Shown one piece after another: positions 16,310 to 23,747 of a stretch of 64,000 nt of DNA. Origin of the DNA: Treponema denticola (GTDB lineage: Bacteria > Spirochaetota > Spirochaetia > Treponematales > Treponemataceae); the NCBI RefSeq assembly GCF_024400535.1, contig NZ_CP038800.1:1736001-1800000 (forward strand). Reading direction: 5' to 3'. The number at the start of each line of letters is the position of its first letter. Positions within the stretch are counted from its first letter, which is position 1. The notes under the pieces are model-generated. The model made no database searches. It was not told the origin of the DNA and worked only from the letters and a program-made list of their open reading frames with translations. The position numbers were made by a program, and so were the translations under genes.

Positions 16310-17236
16310 TTAGTCTTCATATTCCAATTGAATATTCATTCTGTCTTTTGAAAGGATCGTTTCGGGGAAAACTTCTCTGGCATGGTCCAAAAGAACTTTA
16401 AGCTCGTTATCGGTGTACCTCGGACTGTAATGAATTAGGGCCATCTTTTTGACCTCGGCATCCTTAGCGATTTGAGCCGCCTGCGTACAGGTCATGTGTT
16501 TTTTTTCGGCAGCATCTTTTTCCATACCTTTTTCAAACATCCCCTCGCATACAAAAAAGTCGGAATGTTTTACTTCTTGAGCAATGGATGGTAAATATTT
16601 TGTATCGGTTACAAAGCTGAATTTTCTGCCCTTTCTTTTAGGCCCCATAACATCTTGGGGGCGGATAGTTTTTCCGTCAGCAGAGACTACTTCATTTCCG
16701 CCTTGGAGCTTTGACCAAAGTGGCCCGCATGGAACATTTAAGGCTCTTGCAGCTTCGGGATTAAATTCCCCCGGCCTCTCAAACTCTTCAAAGGTGTATC
16801 CCATACAGGGCTTTGTATGATCCAGCCAAAAAGAACGTACCTGAAATTCCTCGGTAGAATAAACGACTCCCGGTTCCTTTATTTCTTTTACGATAATTTC
16901 ATAATTGATATACATATCTAAAACTTTCCGGCTGGTTTCCACATATTCGGCAACCTTTGGAGGACCTATTATGTAAAGAGGTTCCTCCCTGTCAACTTGG
17001 GATGAAAGCATCAGAAGTCCCGGAAGACCCGTTATATGGTCGGCATGGGTATGGCTTATAAAAATAGCATTGATTCTTTTCCAGCGCAAGTTTAGGCGGC
17101 GCAGGGCAACCTGAGTACCCTCTCCGCAATCAAACAAAAACAAATCGCCCTCACGGCGAAGCAAAACCGATGTTAAATGTCTATATGGAAGCGGCATCAT
17201 TCCGCCGCAGCCTAAAATAAAAGCTTCAAGATTCAT
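16310..17236 (-). CDS. rnz: ribonuclease Z, 308 aa
   Basis: Zinc endoribonuclease that removes 3' trailers from tRNA precursors, needed here because tRNA-Val lacks an encoded CCA. Metallo-beta-lactamase fold: the zinc motif IFISHTHADHITGLPGLL (HxHxDH) is near residue 60, GLPGLLMLSSQ follows, FSFVTDTKYLPSI carries the next metal-ligand Asp, and LIHYSPRYTD near the C terminus gives the last His. An exosite-like insertion lies around residues 150-200. The length is normal for the short (bacterial) form. ATG at 17236. Convergent with the DNA repair pseudogene. Confidence 0.95.
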   Translation of the reverse strand: MNLEAFILGCGGMMPLPYRHLTSVLLRREGDLFLFDCGEGTQVALRRLNLRWKRINAIFISHTHADHITGLPGLLMLSSQVDREEPLYIIGPPKVAEYVETSRKVLDMYINYEIIVKEIKEPGVVYSTEEFQVRSFWLDHTKPCMGYTFEEFERPGEFNPEAARALNVPCGPLWSKLQGGNEVVSADGKTIRPQDVMGPKRKGRKFSFVTDTKYLPSIAQEVKHSDFFVCEGMFEKGMEKDAAEKKHMTCTQAAQIAKDAEVKKMALIHYSPRYTDNELKVLLDHAREVFPETILSKDRMNIQLEYED

Positions 17237-17278
17237 TGGAAGCCGATTATAAGCGATTTTTTACAAAAAAGCAAGACA

Positions 17279-17307
17279 TTGAAAAAACTTCCGGACTTAT
17301 GTAAAAT
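17279..17307 (+). promoter_or_regulatory. promoter of the GNAT gene, near-leaderless geometry
   Basis: TTGAAA (17279-17284), 17-bp spacer, TAAAAT (17302-17307), then 5 bp to the ATG at 17313 with no ribosome site between. Consistent with a leaderless transcript. Confidence 0.5.
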
Positions 17308-17312
17308 GTGGC

Positions 17313-17774
17313 ATGACGTTTGATTTGGAATATAAAAAATTAACGATTGAAGATATTAACAGTATAGCGCAAATTTATATTAACTACTATAATAACATTG
17401 AAAACGGCTGCTGGACAAAAGAGAAGGCCTGTAAAAGAATCTCTCAACTTATTACTATTAGCGATTCAATGTGTCTGGGTATGTATAAAGAAGGATTATT
17501 GATAGGTTTTACTTTAGGATATTATAAACAATTCGATGATTTATTGGCATATTTTTTAGATGAAATAGTAATAGATACAAAACATCAAAATAAGGGATAC
17601 GGCACATCACTAATAAAAGCCATGGAAGATATTGTTAAAATAAATGGTGTCACACTTATAGAACTGTCAAGTGTTAATGATAAAGCACATATACATTTTT
17701 ATAAAAAATCAGGATTTTATATTGCCGATAATTTTATTCCAATGGGAAAATTTTTAAAGGAAACAAACATCTAA
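17313..17774 (+). CDS. GNAT-family N-acetyltransferase, 153 aa
   Basis: Acetyl-CoA-dependent acetyltransferase fold. Motif A is HQNKGYGTSLIKAMEDIV (Q/RxxGxG/A pyrophosphate-binding loop) around residue 95, preceded by the beta4 strand YFLDEIVID. The last part, IHFYKKSGFYIADN, is the usual FYxxxGF element. Substrate unknown; small-molecule, antibiotic or ribosomal-protein targets are all possible. It starts with almost no leader. A short stretch resembling its 3' end reappears at about 19800-19845, suggesting a decayed second copy. Confidence 0.85.
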   Translation: MTFDLEYKKLTIEDINSIAQIYINYYNNIENGCWTKEKACKRISQLITISDSMCLGMYKEGLLIGFTLGYYKQFDDLLAYFLDEIVIDTKHQNKGYGTSLIKAMEDIVKINGVTLIELSSVNDKAHIHFYKKSGFYIADNFIPMGKFLKETNI

Positions 17775-17805
17775 AAGCCTCAATTTTTCGATGTTTGTCT
17801 TAGAT

Positions 17806-18450
17806 TTACTCGCCTTTGTTTTTAATCCAATAGTCGCAGTCTTCGTATCCGTCGGCAACGGTGTGTTCTCTGTAAAGAGTGCCTCCGAAATGTTCCATAA
17901 CCGCCTTATCCGTTTCGCAAAAATACGGCATCAATTCACCGTATCCGTTCTTTTTTGCAAAATCGGCAATGGGGCATCCTACCAGATGAATGCTGATTCC
18001 TTCTTTGTGATGCAGCGGGTTTATTTTCATTCCCCATGTATTGTTCCATGAGCCGTCTTCTTTGTGCTTGTTCAGCTTGCGTGCTCTCAGACCGAAAAGT
18101 CCGTGAAAGAGTTTTTGCACCAGCCTATTGTTAAGGTTGAACCGCGAAAGCTGACCGCCTTTTTTATTGCCGATCATCATACCGTAACACATAGCCGTAA
18201 TTTCATCGGGCAGCATACTGCGGTTCATACATTCATAATACGCAAAGGCCGAAATGGCTCCGTAAAAGTTTTTAGACATCGGATTGTCTTTGCCGCCGAT
18301 ACTCGGTGCATCATTTGCAAACTTTTCGTAGGTTTCAATAACCTCCCGATACTTTTTTTCGGCCTCATCAGGTTGAAATTTCTTATTCAGTTCATTCCTG
18401 ATCCAATCCGCAGACATTTGCGGAATTTCAAAAATCTTTTCAGCTGTCAT
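17806..18450 (-). CDS. L-2-amino-thiazoline-4-carboxylic acid hydrolase-like protein, ~214 aa
   Basis: Resembles the ATC-hydrolase-like family (pfam14196 type), cytoplasmic proteins of mostly unproven function. Recognisable parts are a conserved central FYGAISAFAYYECMNRSML, then INPLHHKEGISIHLVGCPIA with the conserved Gly-Cys-Pro, and LMPYFCETDKAVMEHFGG followed by LYREHTVADG (arginine and Cys residues near the putative active site). The start at 18450 (MTAEKIFEIPQMS) is chosen because GGGGGA stands about 7 bp upstream; the frame stays open into the tandem repeats beyond 18485, which are not coding. The enzyme name is by family resemblance only. Confidence 0.7.
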   Translation of the reverse strand: MTAEKIFEIPQMSADWIRNELNKKFQPDEAEKKYREVIETYEKFANDAPSIGGKDNPMSKNFYGAISAFAYYECMNRSMLPDEITAMCYGMMIGNKKGGQLSRFNLNNRLVQKLFHGLFGLRARKLNKHKEDGSWNNTWGMKINPLHHKEGISIHLVGCPIADFAKKNGYGELMPYFCETDKAVMEHFGGTLYREHTVADGYEDCDYWIKNKGE

Positions 18451-18484
18451 TTTCATTCCCCCATAAAAACTTTTTGCAAGGATT

Positions 18485-18640
18485 ATCAGAGCTTTGCAGC
18501 TCTGTTCTGTAAGGAAATTTTTCATCGTATCCGCTAAAGCGGATAACGAATCAGAGCTTTGCAGCTCTGTTCTGTAAGGAAATTTTTCATCATATCCGCT
18601 AAAGCGGATAACGAATCAGAGCTTTGCAGCTCTGTTCTGC
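18485..18640. repeat. 65-bp tandem repeat with two palindromes per unit
   Basis: About 2.4 head-to-tail copies with period 65 (unit starts at 18485, 18550 and 18615). Each unit holds CAGAGCTTTGCAGCTCTG (7-bp stem) and ATCCGCTAAAGCGGAT (7-bp stem). The array fills the space between the ATC-hydrolase-like gene and the transporter gene, both leftward. Units are almost identical, so the expansion is recent. Confidence 0.85.
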
Positions 18641-18642
18641 CC

Positions 18643-19056
18643 TTACAAAACCATACAAAGTGTACCTGCCGTAATAAGCAGCGAACCCAATATCGATTTT
18701 GCATTGAGATTCTCATGCAGAAAAATCACTGCCAAAATTAATGTAATTACTACACTTAATTTATCGATAGGAACAACTTTTGATGCTTCACCTATTTGCA
18801 AGGCCTTGTAATAACACAACCAAGACGCTCCTGTTGCGAGGCCCGAAAGAGTCAGAAATATCCAGCTTTTTTTGCTGATATCGATAATTCCGTGTTGTGT
18901 ATTTGTAAGAAAAACCATCCCCCATGCTATTGCTAATACAACAACTGTTCTCAATGCTGTCGCCAGATTTGAATTTAACCCTTCAATTCCAACTTTTGCC
19001 AAAATAGAAGTAAGTGCCGCAAAAACAGCGGATAAAAACGCAAAAACCGCCCACAT
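18643..19056 (-). CDS. EamA/DMT-superfamily small transporter, 137 aa
   Basis: Single EamA-type half-transporter with four hydrophobic helices: MWAVFAFLSAVFAALTSILA (N-terminal, typical of the family), ATALRTVVVLAIAWGMVFL, WIFLTLSGLATGASWLCYY with the following KALQIGEASKVVPIDKLSVV (family hallmark AL...A..V.Pi..ls), and SILGSLLITAGTLCMVL. Length and motifs fit the short bacterial EamA proteins that dimerise. Substrate unknown. Strong GGAGGCGG ribosome site before the ATG at 19056. The 3' end meets the 65-bp tandem repeats. Confidence 0.85.
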   Translation of the reverse strand: MWAVFAFLSAVFAALTSILAKVGIEGLNSNLATALRTVVVLAIAWGMVFLTNTQHGIIDISKKSWIFLTLSGLATGASWLCYYKALQIGEASKVVPIDKLSVVITLILAVIFLHENLNAKSILGSLLITAGTLCMVL

Positions 19057-19286
19057 AATTTTACCGCCTCCTTATAAAATAATAAAATATCAAGGCTGCG
19101 CTGTCAAGCCGATATGGCATAATTTTTTATATAGCCGTATTGAATATTTTGTTAGGCTTTCTCATGAAGATGTATTTTCTACTATTCGCTCTAAAATATG
19201 ATTTGATTGATTTATAGATATAAAAAACACATTCAAAATCTTTGCGTTCTTTGCGCCCCTTGCGGTTAAATAAAATCATTCTTTTG

Positions 19287-19679
19287 CTACAACCCAATCT
19301 GCAATTTTGCTTTAAGGGCATTTTGTAATTCTTGCGAAAAATTAAGATTGGCATTTTCGGCCTTGTAATTTAACCATACCGGAATGGTAACCGTCTTTTT
19401 CACCGATCTTTCTGAAAATTGCCTGCGCCATTTATCTGTATCGGCTATAACATAGTTTACAAATCCGTCTTTTATTTTTACGTCCGATATATTACTGGCT
19501 TTTGGTATTGCTTGATTGTTATCTTCATAATGGGCAAGCATCATAGCTATGGCATCCTCTGCCATTTCTATAGCTTCAGTTACTGTGTCTCCGAATGTAA
19601 AACAGCCGGAAATATCGGGAACTCTTACCCCTATTTTTCCGTCATCATTTTCAAAAATAACAGGATATGTATATTTCAT
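19287..19679 (-). CDS. hicB: orphan HicB-family antitoxin, 130 aa
   Basis: Nearly identical to the HicB at 37004-37396: MKYTYPVIFENDDGKIGVRV, SGCFTFGDTVTEAIEMAEDA, then VTIPVWLNYKAENANLNFSQ in the C-terminal DNA-binding part. The start is the ATG at 19679 with AGGT upstream. In the 37-kb copy a hicA lies between the promoter and hicB. Here the promoter/operator (19696-19725) is followed directly by hicB, so hicA has been cleanly deleted. The protein keeps its own promoter and operator and could act on the intact system's toxin or operator in trans. Confidence 0.88.
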   Translation of the reverse strand: MKYTYPVIFENDDGKIGVRVPDISGCFTFGDTVTEAIEMAEDAIAMMLAHYEDNNQAIPKASNISDVKIKDGFVNYVIADTDKWRRQFSERSVKKTVTIPVWLNYKAENANLNFSQELQNALKAKLQIGL

Positions 19680-19695
19680 TTTTACCTGCAAGAGT

Positions 19696-19725
19696 ATTAT
19701 AGCACGTATTAACACGTGTTGTCAA
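19696..19725 (-). promoter_or_regulatory. promoter and operator of orphan hicB
   Basis: On the leftward strand: TTGACA (complement of 19720-19725), 18-bp spacer, TATAAT (complement of 19696-19701). The spacer contains the palindrome ACGTGTTAATACGT, matching the promoter of the complete hicAB pair at 37.6 kb. Likely HicB-binding site. Confidence 0.7.
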
Positions 19726-19897
19726 TTGTTTTTTGTAGAGTTTATCTTGTTGGCTAAATTGCAAAAAATATGTAATTATCGTTAACTATTTTAAAGTCTC
19801 CAATTTACTCAAATGGGAAAGTTCTTAAAATTATACATAGCTATTAAAATTCGTTGCGCTCTTTGCGCCCCTTGCGGTTAAATAAAATCATTCTTTG

Positions 19898-20261
19898 CTA
19901 CAACCCAACCTGTAATTTTGCTTTAAGGGCATTTTGCAATTCTTGCGAAAAATTAAGATTGGCATTTTCGGCAGCTTCTGCAAGCCATGCGGGAAGAGAT
20001 ACATTTTTTCGCACAGCCCTAGAATATGTCATAGCTCGATATTTTTTTGTATCAGCTTTGATAATAGAAAGTGTATCATTTTGAGTATGTATAATTTTCT
20101 GTTGAGGCGTCGCATTAGGAATATCAAAGCCTTCATCTTCTGCAACACAAAGCCAAGCCGACATTGCATCTTCCATTTGCTTTATTGCATCCTGTTCTAT
20201 GCCGGTTTAAAAAATACCCTGCTTTTTCTAACGCTTTTATTGCTTACATTCGTTCATTCAT
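19898..20261 (-). pseudogene. hicAB remnant: hicA 5' end joined to hicB 3' part
   Basis: From the ATG at 20261 the sequence gives a HicA-like N terminus (AIKALEKAGYFLNRHRTG, after an early TAA). It then passes, in another frame, into the C-terminal two-thirds of a HicB (IEQDAIKQMEDAMSAWLCVA onward) ending NLNFSQELQNALKAKL, nearly identical to the ends of both other HicB copies. The toxin C terminus and antitoxin N terminus are lost, as expected from an internal deletion. A consensus promoter (complement of 20291-20296 and 20268-20273, 17-bp spacer) survives, 6 bp before the ATG. Confidence 0.75.
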
Positions 20262-20316
20262 AGTAATATTATACGCATTTATACACATTCCGTCAAGATT
20301 ATTTTTCTCTCCCAAA

Positions 20317-20424
20317 ATCCCAAATTCAAGCATTGACAAATCATCGTTTATACACTAGTATACCCTTATGATAAAACTAATTTTAATCGGCTTACAATTT
20401 AGTTTTTCTCAAAACTCAAATTTA
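20317..20424 (+). repeat. 108-bp direct repeat, left copy, flanking the LRR island
   Basis: About 91% identical by eye to 37764-37871 (10 differences in 108). Both copies are in the same orientation and carry the same promoter and the start of the same small reading frame. They bracket a 17.4-kb accessory segment. A hicAB locus lies just before each copy. Confidence 0.85.
20333..20361 (+). promoter_or_regulatory. promoter in the left 108-bp repeat
   Basis: TTGACA (20333-20338), 17-bp spacer, TAGTAT (20356-20361), then exactly 6 bp to the ATG at 20368: the same leaderless spacing as hicA and brnT. Confidence 0.55.
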
Positions 20425-20487
20425 GTACTGAAAGATACAGAGAAAAACGTTAGCCTAAGTTTACCCCCCCCCTATTTTCTATATTAG
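20368..20487 (+). CDS. putative 39-aa small protein with a C9 tract
   Basis: Reading frame MIKLILIGLQFSFSQNSNLV followed by about 20 residues that contain PPP encoded by nine consecutive C (20464-20472). The first 19 residues match the 27-residue frame at 37815 with conservative changes (I/V at position 2), and promoter spacing is identical, which supports translation. After that point the sequence diverges, so this copy is probably a chimera created at the island boundary. The N terminus is hydrophobic. Function unknown; may only be a leader peptide. The remaining ~200 bp to the next gene shows no other gene, only AT-rich sequence. Confidence 0.4.
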   Translation: MIKLILIGLQFSFSQNSNLVLKDTEKNVSLSLPPPYFLY

Positions 20488-20694
20488 CTCTAATATCTCT
20501 AATCGATAGATTTTATTTTTATTCTCATATAAAAAATTCTTTTTACATCCTAAAACTTAAAGAACAAAGGGTTAAGCCGTATTTAATTTTTCAAAATTTC
20601 ATACTTTTTTTTAGAAAATTTACAAAGTTATTTCCCTATATTATAACACACATTCAAAATAGCCGCTTAAAAGTGGAAAAAAAGGAGCAAATTT

Positions 20695-21264
20695 ATGCAT
20701 AAAATTCCAAATCCATCAAAAGAAGAATGTTCAAAGTATTTGAAAAAAGAACTTGACGAACATTACATTGTAGAAGGAAAAACCGTTGAGAAAGTTTTTA
20801 AGCTATACCCTAAAAATACTGTGATTGAAGAAGTGCTGATAAAAGCTTCGCTTTTGAACGATTTCTATTCAACCAACATCTTTAGAACGTATCCTGTTGC
20901 AAAGCATATTGTCGATTTAAACATCGATGAGAGGCTTAAAAAAGGCGATATATCGCTTGTCGATGACATTGCCCGCAACAAACTGAACGGAAAAGAAAAA
21001 TACTTTTACTCCTTTGCTACAAAATACTGTGCAATACATCAGCCTGATATCTTCCCGATCTATGACAGCTTTGTCGATAAGATGCTGCGTTATTTTCGGA
21101 AGCAGACGCATTTTGCAAAGTTTCAAAATGCTGATCTAAGGGACTATAAAAAATACTATGAAGTTTATACAGAATTTATAAAAAACTTTGCTCTAAATGA
21201 TTTTAAGTTAAGAGAAATTGATCTTTATCTTTGGAAACTTGGAAAAGAACGAGCTCAAAAATAG
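20695..21264 (+). CDS. conserved hypothetical protein, 189 aa
   Basis: Soluble, lysine-rich helical protein with no signal peptide. The most conserved-looking part is KYFYSFATKYCAIHQPDIFP followed by IYDSFVDKMLRYF, and the end reads LREIDLYLWKLGKERA. This pattern occurs in a family of uncharacterised bacterial proteins with an HhH/helical DNA-repair-like look, but no name can be given. AAAGGAGC ribosome site before the ATG at 20695. A short fragment resembling its C terminus (FDKVLWLIGSG) is found at 21733-21800, so a second copy once existed. First complete gene inside the left boundary of the island. Confidence 0.65.
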   Translation: MHKIPNPSKEECSKYLKKELDEHYIVEGKTVEKVFKLYPKNTVIEEVLIKASLLNDFYSTNIFRTYPVAKHIVDLNIDERLKKGDISLVDDIARNKLNGKEKYFYSFATKYCAIHQPDIFPIYDSFVDKMLRYFRKQTHFAKFQNADLRDYKKYYEVYTEFIKNFALNDFKLREIDLYLWKLGKERAQK

Positions 21265-21357
21265 CCGCATTTTGATTTTGCAATTTACTGTATTCACCGT
21301 TTTTATAAATACAAAAACGGTGAAGATAAACCATATAAATTGAAAGGAGGTGAAACT

Positions 21358-21393
21358 ATGAAAAAACTGAAGTTATTTCACAGAACAGCCTAA
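21358..21393 (+). CDS. putative 11-aa leader peptide
   Basis: MKKLKLFHRTA followed by TAA, preceded by a near-perfect AAAGGAGGTGA ribosome site. It is followed by two hairpins (GGCGGT 21416-21421 with ACCGCC 21436-21441; TCGAAG with CTTCGA around 21462-21483) and then a 64-residue gene with its own strong site. Could be a leader peptide or the remnant of a longer gene. Confidence 0.4.
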   Translation: MKKLKLFHRTA

Positions 21394-21496
21394 GTTGTGA
21401 AAAAAGAAGGAGACAGGCGGTACTCCTGTGTAAAAACCGCCATAAAAAATTTTTTGATATGTCGAAGTAGCACAATGCTTCGAAAGGAGATGACAA

Positions 21497-21691
21497 ATGA
21501 TAGCTTATGCAAATATAAAAGATGGTTGGCTTGAGGTCTATGATGAGAATGGAAATCGGCTTTGGGATAAACAGGTTGACGATGATGATCAAGTTGTAGG
21601 GAGCACTGCGACAACTGTAAGTCTTAAAAGAGACAATTATATATATGTGTATGATGAAAACGGAAATGAAGTCTCGTCTAGACAGATTTAA
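21497..21691 (+). CDS. small protein with duplicated VYDENGN motif, 64 aa
   Basis: Acidic all-beta-looking protein. Two copies of a short strand-turn unit can be seen, LEVYDENGNRLWDKQV and IYVYDENGNEVSSRQI, separated by DDDDQVV and a T-rich strand. No signal peptide, no family recognised. AAAGGAGATGAC ribosome site and an ATG at 21497. A textbook terminator follows 8 bp after the stop, so this is a real, separately ended unit together with the 11-residue leader frame upstream. Confidence 0.65.
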   Translation: MIAYANIKDGWLEVYDENGNRLWDKQVDDDDQVVGSTATTVSLKRDNYIYVYDENGNEVSSRQI

Positions 21692-21699
21692 TTAAAAAA

Positions 21700-21730
21700 A
21701 TGTGAGCCGCAAAAATGCGGCTCACATTTT
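21700..21730 (+). terminator. rho-independent terminator
   Basis: Perfect 12-bp stem ATGTGAGCCGCA / TGCGGCTCACAT with a 4-nt loop followed by TTT. Ends the 64-residue gene unit; the A run before the stem could also make it bidirectional. Confidence 0.85.
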
Positions 21731-21732
21731 CT

Positions 21733-21968
21733 AAGATAGCAAATGATGCGAATATTTCGTGTTATGAATTTGATAAAGTTCTTTGGCTTATTGGAAGCGG
21801 AAGATTTTATAAAAATCCGAACTTTTACGACGAATATCAAAAACCTGTCCGTGTTATTCGTGCGGAGGGTTTAATACCCGCCGTTTCTCGGCACCGCTCT
21901 GCGTCGGGGTTATTTATTGTTTCTTGGATGGTATTCAAAAAAAATGTGTTAAAATTGCATTTAATTTG
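21733..21968 (+). pseudogene. fragment related to the 189-aa hypothetical protein
   Basis: Reading frame with KIANDANISCYEFDKVLWLI then GSGRFYKNPNFYDEYQ resembles the C-terminal helix of the protein at 20695-21264 (LREIDLYLWKLGKE). It has no start of its own beyond a codon inside the terminator stem and continues into non-coding sequence containing the block ATTCGTGCGGAGGGTTTAAT (21856-21875), which is repeated at 26082-26101 as part of a terminator. Most likely a 3' gene remnant. Confidence 0.4.
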
Positions 21969-21977
21969 AATTATTTT

Positions 21978-21999
21978 CACGTATACAAACTATATTATA
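21978..21999 (+). promoter_or_regulatory. island box, copy A (before LRR gene 1)
   Basis: CACGTATACAAACTATATTATA, 22 bp, identical at 26172-26193, with a close copy of its core at 35637-35655. It contains the palindrome GTATAC and a -10-like TATATTATA. Each copy stands directly before a transcription unit of the island, so it is probably the promoter core or a regulator site. Confidence 0.6.
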
Positions 22000-22062
22000 A
22001 CTATAAAAAACAATATCTATTTTAACAAATCATTTATATCAACCTATACTAAGGAGAATACT

Positions 22063-23646
22063 ATGAAACAGACACAATTACCGCTTACCGATGAAGAAAA
22101 AGCAAATGTAAATCTTCTCGAAATAATTGACGGAAGAATCACAGGAGTAAGCAATCCCGATAAACTGGTAGGGAGCCTTGTACTGCCCAACTGTATTACA
22201 GAAATTGGAGTTTATGCTTTTAAAAATTGTATTTTTTTAACAAGTATTGTAATACCCGATAGTGTTACTAAGATCGGCTTTGGTGCTTTTCAAAATTGCA
22301 GTTCTTTGAACCGTGTTGTGATACCGAAGAGTGTTACCCTGATCCGTTCAAAGGCTTTTGCAGGCTGTACTTGCTTAACGGATATTACGGTCGATAGTGA
22401 AAATCCTGTCTATTGTAGTGAGAATAATATCATTTACACAAAAGATAAGAAAAAACTGGTAGCTGCGGCAGCCGGTTTGGAGCATATCATTATACCTGAC
22501 GGCGTTAGTGAAATTGGTATGTGTGCTTTTCAAAATTGCAGTTCTTTAACAAGTATTACAATACCCTCCAGTGTTATTAAGATTGATATATGGGCATTTT
22601 CCGGCTGCACCGGTTTAAAAGAGCTTACAGTTGATAATAAAAATCCTGTCTATTGCAGTGAGGACAACAGTATTTATACAAAAAACAAGAAAAAACTAAT
22701 TGCTGCGGCAAAGGGTTTAACTAGTGTCGCTATCCCTGACGGTGTTACTGAGATTGGAGAACATGCATTTTCCGGCTGTTCCGGTTTAACCGGTATTGTT
22801 ATACCTGAAAGTGTTACCGTAATTGGGGCGTGTGCATTTTCAGACTGCACATGCTTAACCGGTGTTACGATACCCGATAGTATTACCGAGATTGGGACCG
22901 CTGCGTTTTCCGGCTGCACCGCTTTAACCGATATTACGATACCTGCCGGCGTTACTATAATTGGAGAGGATGCATTTTCGGAGTGCACATGCTTAACAGA
23001 GCTTACGGTTGATAGTGAAAATCCAGTCTATTGTAGTGAAAATAATATCATTTACACAAAAGATAAGAAAAAACTATTAGCTGCAGCAGTCAGTCTAAAA
23101 GGTCGAATTGTTATCCCTGACGGTGTTACCGAGATTTGTGAAAGGGCATTTTCCGATTGTTCCGGCTTAATCTCCCTTGTTATTCCCGCTAGTGTTATTG
23201 AAATTGGACTAAGGGCTTTTGCAGGTTGCAAATGTTTAACAGAGCTTATTGTGAATAGTAAAAATTCTGTCTATTGCAGTGAGAATAATATTGTTTACAC
23301 AAAAGATACTAAATATTTGATAGCTGCTGCAGGCGGTTTGGAGCATATTATTATCCCTGACGGTGTTACCGAGATTGGGGCGTGGGCTTTTTCAGGCTGT
23401 GCTTCTTTAACAAATGTTACGATACCTGCCAGTGTTATTGAGATTGGTTGCTGGGCATTTAAGGACTGTACTTCTTTGAAAAACATCGTCATATACGGTA
23501 GTGTTGCTGAATATAATATATCAACATTTTACTGTATTAATCCCGATGCACACTTTACAGTCAAAAATGAAACGGAAAAAAAATTACTCATAAACAGTGA
23601 CAATAGTATACGGGATGAACAAATTACGGTTGACCCTGAATTATAA
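22063..23646 (+). CDS. BspA-like leucine-rich repeat protein 1, 527 aa
   Basis: Member of the treponemal LRR_5 (BspA) family. The N-terminal cap is PLTDEEKANVNLLEIIDGRI then VSNPDKLVGSLVLP. There follow about fifteen 23-residue repeats of the form LTSIVIPDSVTKIGxxAFxxC, broken four times by an insert containing NPVYCSENNIIYTKDKKKL. The C-terminal cap is HFTVKNETEKKLL...IRDEQITVDPEL. No signal peptide or membrane segment, unlike surface-exposed BspA, so a cytoplasmic role or unconventional export is likely. AAGGAGA site before ATG 22063. First gene of a unit that continues into the FliG-like genes. Confidence 0.85.
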   Translation: MKQTQLPLTDEEKANVNLLEIIDGRITGVSNPDKLVGSLVLPNCITEIGVYAFKNCIFLTSIVIPDSVTKIGFGAFQNCSSLNRVVIPKSVTLIRSKAFAGCTCLTDITVDSENPVYCSENNIIYTKDKKKLVAAAAGLEHIIIPDGVSEIGMCAFQNCSSLTSITIPSSVIKIDIWAFSGCTGLKELTVDNKNPVYCSEDNSIYTKNKKKLIAAAKGLTSVAIPDGVTEIGEHAFSGCSGLTGIVIPESVTVIGACAFSDCTCLTGVTIPDSITEIGTAAFSGCTALTDITIPAGVTIIGEDAFSECTCLTELTVDSENPVYCSENNIIYTKDKKKLLAAAVSLKGRIVIPDGVTEICERAFSDCSGLISLVIPASVIEIGLRAFAGCKCLTELIVNSKNSVYCSENNIVYTKDTKYLIAAAGGLEHIIIPDGVTEIGAWAFSGCASLTNVTIPASVIEIGCWAFKDCTSLKNIVIYGSVAEYNISTFYCINPDAHFTVKNETEKKLLINSDNSIRDEQITVDPEL

Positions 23647-23747
23647 CTCGAATATTATACGCACGCCCTTTCTTTGTTGCAGGCTTGCGTAAAAAGTCAA
23701 TCGGAAAAGTTGATACTTTCTTTTTGAGTTTCTATAGGAGGAATGAT

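Noticed and set aside
18485-18716. Frames reading NFLTEQSCKALI through the 65-bp repeats
   Set aside because: They are produced by the repeated DNA, cross gene boundaries and have no independent start signal.
19790-19845. Possible acetyltransferase 3' remnant (QMGKFLKLY-like text)
   Set aside because: The match to the GNAT gene's end covers only about ten codons; too short to list as a feature.
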